A stretch of 35,088 nucleotides of DNA from Methanothrix sp. (lineage in GTDB: Archaea; Halobacteriota; Methanosarcinia; Methanotrichales; Methanotrichaceae), in the NCBI GenBank assembly GCA_026394505.1, contig JAPKYC010000177.1, positions 1-35,088 of the forward strand, written 5' to 3'. The position numbers and the translations under genes are program-made. Numbering within the stretch: the first letter of the stretch is position 1; each line of letters starts with the position of its first letter. Shown here piece by piece: positions 32,790-35,088 of the stretch. Under the pieces are notes generated by a model, which worked only from the letters and a program-made list of their open reading frames with translations, was not told the origin of the DNA and ran no database searches.

Positions 32790-34688
32790 TCATTTCTCCT
32801 CTGTCTTCTCTTTCTGGGGCACATGGACCTCAACGGCCAGCGGCTCGGGGCAGGTGTAATAGCATGCTGCGCAGCCAATGCAACCGTCGCCGCTATAGAG
32901 CACATAGTGATAGCCTCGGGAATTAATATCTTCGCCCATCTTCAATACATTCGCAGGGCATGCCTCAATACACCGCTCGCAAGCCTTGCATTCCAGGGCA
33001 TTGATGAGTGGATAGGGCTTGTCTTTGTCTCTGATCTCCACCCGCCGGATCTTTCCGCTTATGGTCTTGGGCAGCTCCTCTACAAACTCGATGATTCTCG
33101 GGTACTTGTAGGGTGCAGTGACCAACTTTACGTGGTCTTGCAGCTCCTTTTTCAGCTCCTCGGAGCCGGCATATCCCCGGGCCAGAACCACAGTTGCCTT
33201 CACCACCTGTCCCCGAATAGGGTCAGGAACACCGGTAATGGCCACCTCCAAGACAGAGGGATGAGACATGAGGGCACTTTCCACCTCGAAGGGCCCGACC
33301 CGATAACCGGAGCTCTTGATCATGTCATCTGTGCGGCCTATGAACCAGAAGAATCCGTCCTCGTCTTGCCAGGCGGTGTCTCCAGTATGATAGTAATCGT
33401 CATGCCAGGTGTTACGGGTCTTGTCCGGATCGGAATGGTAATCGGTGAAAAGGCCGACGGGCTTTCCCTTGTCCGTCTTGATCACAATCTCGCCCTCTTC
33501 GCCCACCTCGCATAATTTGTCGTTCTTGCCCACCAGTACGACATCAAATCCTGGTGCAGGCTTGCCCATGGAGCCGGGCTTGGGATTCATCCAGGGATAG
33601 TTGGCAATGCAGACCACAGTCTCCGTCTGACCGAATCCTTCCATGAGCCTTAGATCGGTGGTCTCCAGGAAGCTCTCATATACCGATGGATTGAGCGGCT
33701 CTCCGGTGGTGACCGCATATTTAAGCCGGGAGAAGTCGTACCTGGACATGTCGCTCTTGATCATGAACCTGAAGATGGTCGGCGGAGCGCAGAAGGTCGT
33801 CACCCCATATTTGCCCATCTCGTCCATCATCTTTCCTGCGTCAAAGCGATCATAATCGTAGACGAAGACCGCCGAGCCGGCCAGCCACTGGCCATAGATC
33901 TTGCCCCAGGCGCACTTGGCCCATCCCGTATCCGCCACGGTGTAATGCAGTCCGTCGTCCTCCACATTCTGCCAGTACTTGGCAGTGAGGATATGACCCA
34001 GAGGATAGGTCTGATCGTGTTCGACCATTTTTGGGTATCCGGTAGTTCCGGAGGTAAAGTACCCGAGGAGGATGTCCTCATTTCTCGTCGCCTGCTCTCC
34101 CACCGGGCGGACGAAATCAGCCGAGGCCTCCTCTAGCTCCTTATTGAAATTGATCCAGCCCTCCCGCTTCTGGTCGGCACTTCCTGCAAGCGCTTTGACC
34201 AGGGAAATATTGCCCAGATCCTTGTGGGCCGCATCGAATTCATCAGGCACCCCGTTCTCTGCTATGCAAATGATCATTTTCAGATCGGCCTTCTTGATGC
34301 GATAGACGAAGTCCTTGGCCTTGAGCATATGTGTAGAAGGAATGGAGACGGCCCCGATCTTGTTTAAACCCACCATGCAGACCCAGAACTCCCAGCGGCT
34401 CTTGAGGGTGAGCATGACTGTATCCCCTTTCTGCAGTCCATATTTCGAAAAGAGATTGGCGGCCCGATCACTCATGATCTTCAGATCTTTGAAGGTGATG
34501 ATCATCTCTTCTCCGTGATCATTGCACCAGACTAAGGCGCGTTTATCAGGATATTCTTTTGCATAGGCATCAACTACATCGTAAGCAAAATTGAAGTTAT
34601 CGGGAACCAGGATCTTCAGATTTTCCTTAAAATCCTCGTATGATTTGTATTCGACCCGAGAGACGAACTTCTGCAATAATGACGACAT
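32790..34688 (-). CDS. AMP-forming acyl-CoA synthetase fused to a C-terminal 2[4Fe-4S] ferredoxin domain
   Basis: [72 protein letters not shown] then [19 protein letters not shown]...[14 protein letters not shown] in one uninterrupted frame. Confidence 0.93.
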   Translation of the reverse strand: MSSLLQKFVSRVEYKSYEDFKENLKILVPDNFNFAYDVVDAYAKEYPDKRALVWCNDHGEEMIITFKDLKIMSDRAANLFSKYGLQKGDTVMLTLKSRWEFWVCMVGLNKIGAVSIPSTHMLKAKDFVYRIKKADLKMIICIAENGVPDEFDAAHKDLGNISLVKALAGSADQKREGWINFNKELEEASADFVRPVGEQATRNEDILLGYFTSGTTGYPKMVEHDQTYPLGHILTAKYWQNVEDDGLHYTVADTGWAKCAWGKIYGQWLAGSAVFVYDYDRFDAGKMMDEMGKYGVTTFCAPPTIFRFMIKSDMSRYDFSRLKYAVTTGEPLNPSVYESFLETTDLRLMEGFGQTETVVCIANYPWMNPKPGSMGKPAPGFDVVLVGKNDKLCEVGEEGEIVIKTDKGKPVGLFTDYHSDPDKTRNTWHDDYYHTGDTAWQDEDGFFWFIGRTDDMIKSSGYRVGPFEVESALMSHPSVLEVAITGVPDPIRGQVVKATVVLARGYAGSEELKKELQDHVKLVTAPYKYPRIIEFVEELPKTISGKIRRVEIRDKDKPYPLINALECKACERCIEACPANVLKMGEDINSRGYHYVLYSGDGCIGCAACYYTCPEPLAVEVHVPQKEKTEEK

Positions 34689-34709
34689 TTTTCCTTTCCT
34701 CTTTCTCTC

Positions 34710-35088
34710 CTACATGACCACAGCCAGCAGCTTCACCGGCTTGTCGTTTAAGGCTTCCATGAAGTGATCATAAGACGAATCGAAGAATATGGAGTCTCCA
34801 ACGTTTAGCACTACATCGTTGTCGTGAATGGTGATCTTCAGAGACCCCTCGAGCACATATTCAAACTCCTGGCCAGGATGATTGTAGAATGATGGGCTGC
34901 CTTTTCTGGGATCGATGATGACTATAAACGGCTCGGCCTTCTTATGGGCGAACTTTCTGGCCAGGCTCTGGTAGTGGTATTGCTTTCTGCGCTCCACTTC
35001 CACCGCCTCGCCCTTTCGAGTAATGGTGAAGATGCTCATCTTGGACTCTTCGCCTGTGAGCAGCAGGCCTGTATCTACGTTGAGTTTT
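34710..35088 (-). CDS. Cupin-domain regulator (probable XRE-cupin), N terminus beyond window
   Basis: Frame open to the window edge ([31 protein letters not shown]...); cupin core [45 protein letters not shown]. Confidence 0.8.
   Translation of the reverse strand, partial: KLNVDTGLLLTGEESKMSIFTITRKGEAVEVERRKQYHYQSLARKFAHKKAEPFIVIIDPRKGSPSFYNHPGQEFEYVLEGSLKITIHDNDVVLNVGDSIFFDSSYDHFMEALNDKPVKLLAVVM

Noticed and set aside
1-35088. CRISPR arrays, tRNA and rRNA genes
   Set aside because: No regularly spaced direct repeats, and no tRNA cloverleaf or rRNA sequence recognised on either strand by eye.

Overview
The window appears to be chromosomal DNA from an aceticlastic methanogenic archaeon. The McrA sequence and overall gene content resemble Methanothrix/Methanosaeta; this is inference, not computed. 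It opens inside the 3' part of mcrA. Recognisable genes follow: a DOMON-like lipoprotein, a ZIP metal transporter, a radical-SAM/SPASM protein, nadA, a thioesterase-YcaO-TfuA cluster (the pair known to install McrA thioglycine), an aminotransferase, aIF5A next to a wrecked agmatinase gene, archaeal PPAT, a radical-SAM/DUF4130 pair, ribose-1,5-bisphosphate isomerase, a thioredoxin/CcdA pair, a secreted HEAT-repeat protein, and a RelE-type toxin-antitoxin module. An AT-rich putative nuclease gene and a 2-oxoacid:ferredoxin oxidoreductase (VOR/KOR-like) operon fused in unusual ways close the window. The best candidate for an undescribed system is a tightly overlapping four-gene operon (20405-27655, minus strand). 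It encodes a divergent tubulin/FtsZ-superfamily protein, a polytopic membrane protein, a membrane-anchored exported protein and a 1054-aa exported protein with tandem repeats. The accessory stretches also hold many gene remnants: agmatinase, catalase, receiver domain, Ig-like exported protein, metallo-beta-lactamase, and a duplicated oxidoreductase gamma-subunit tail.
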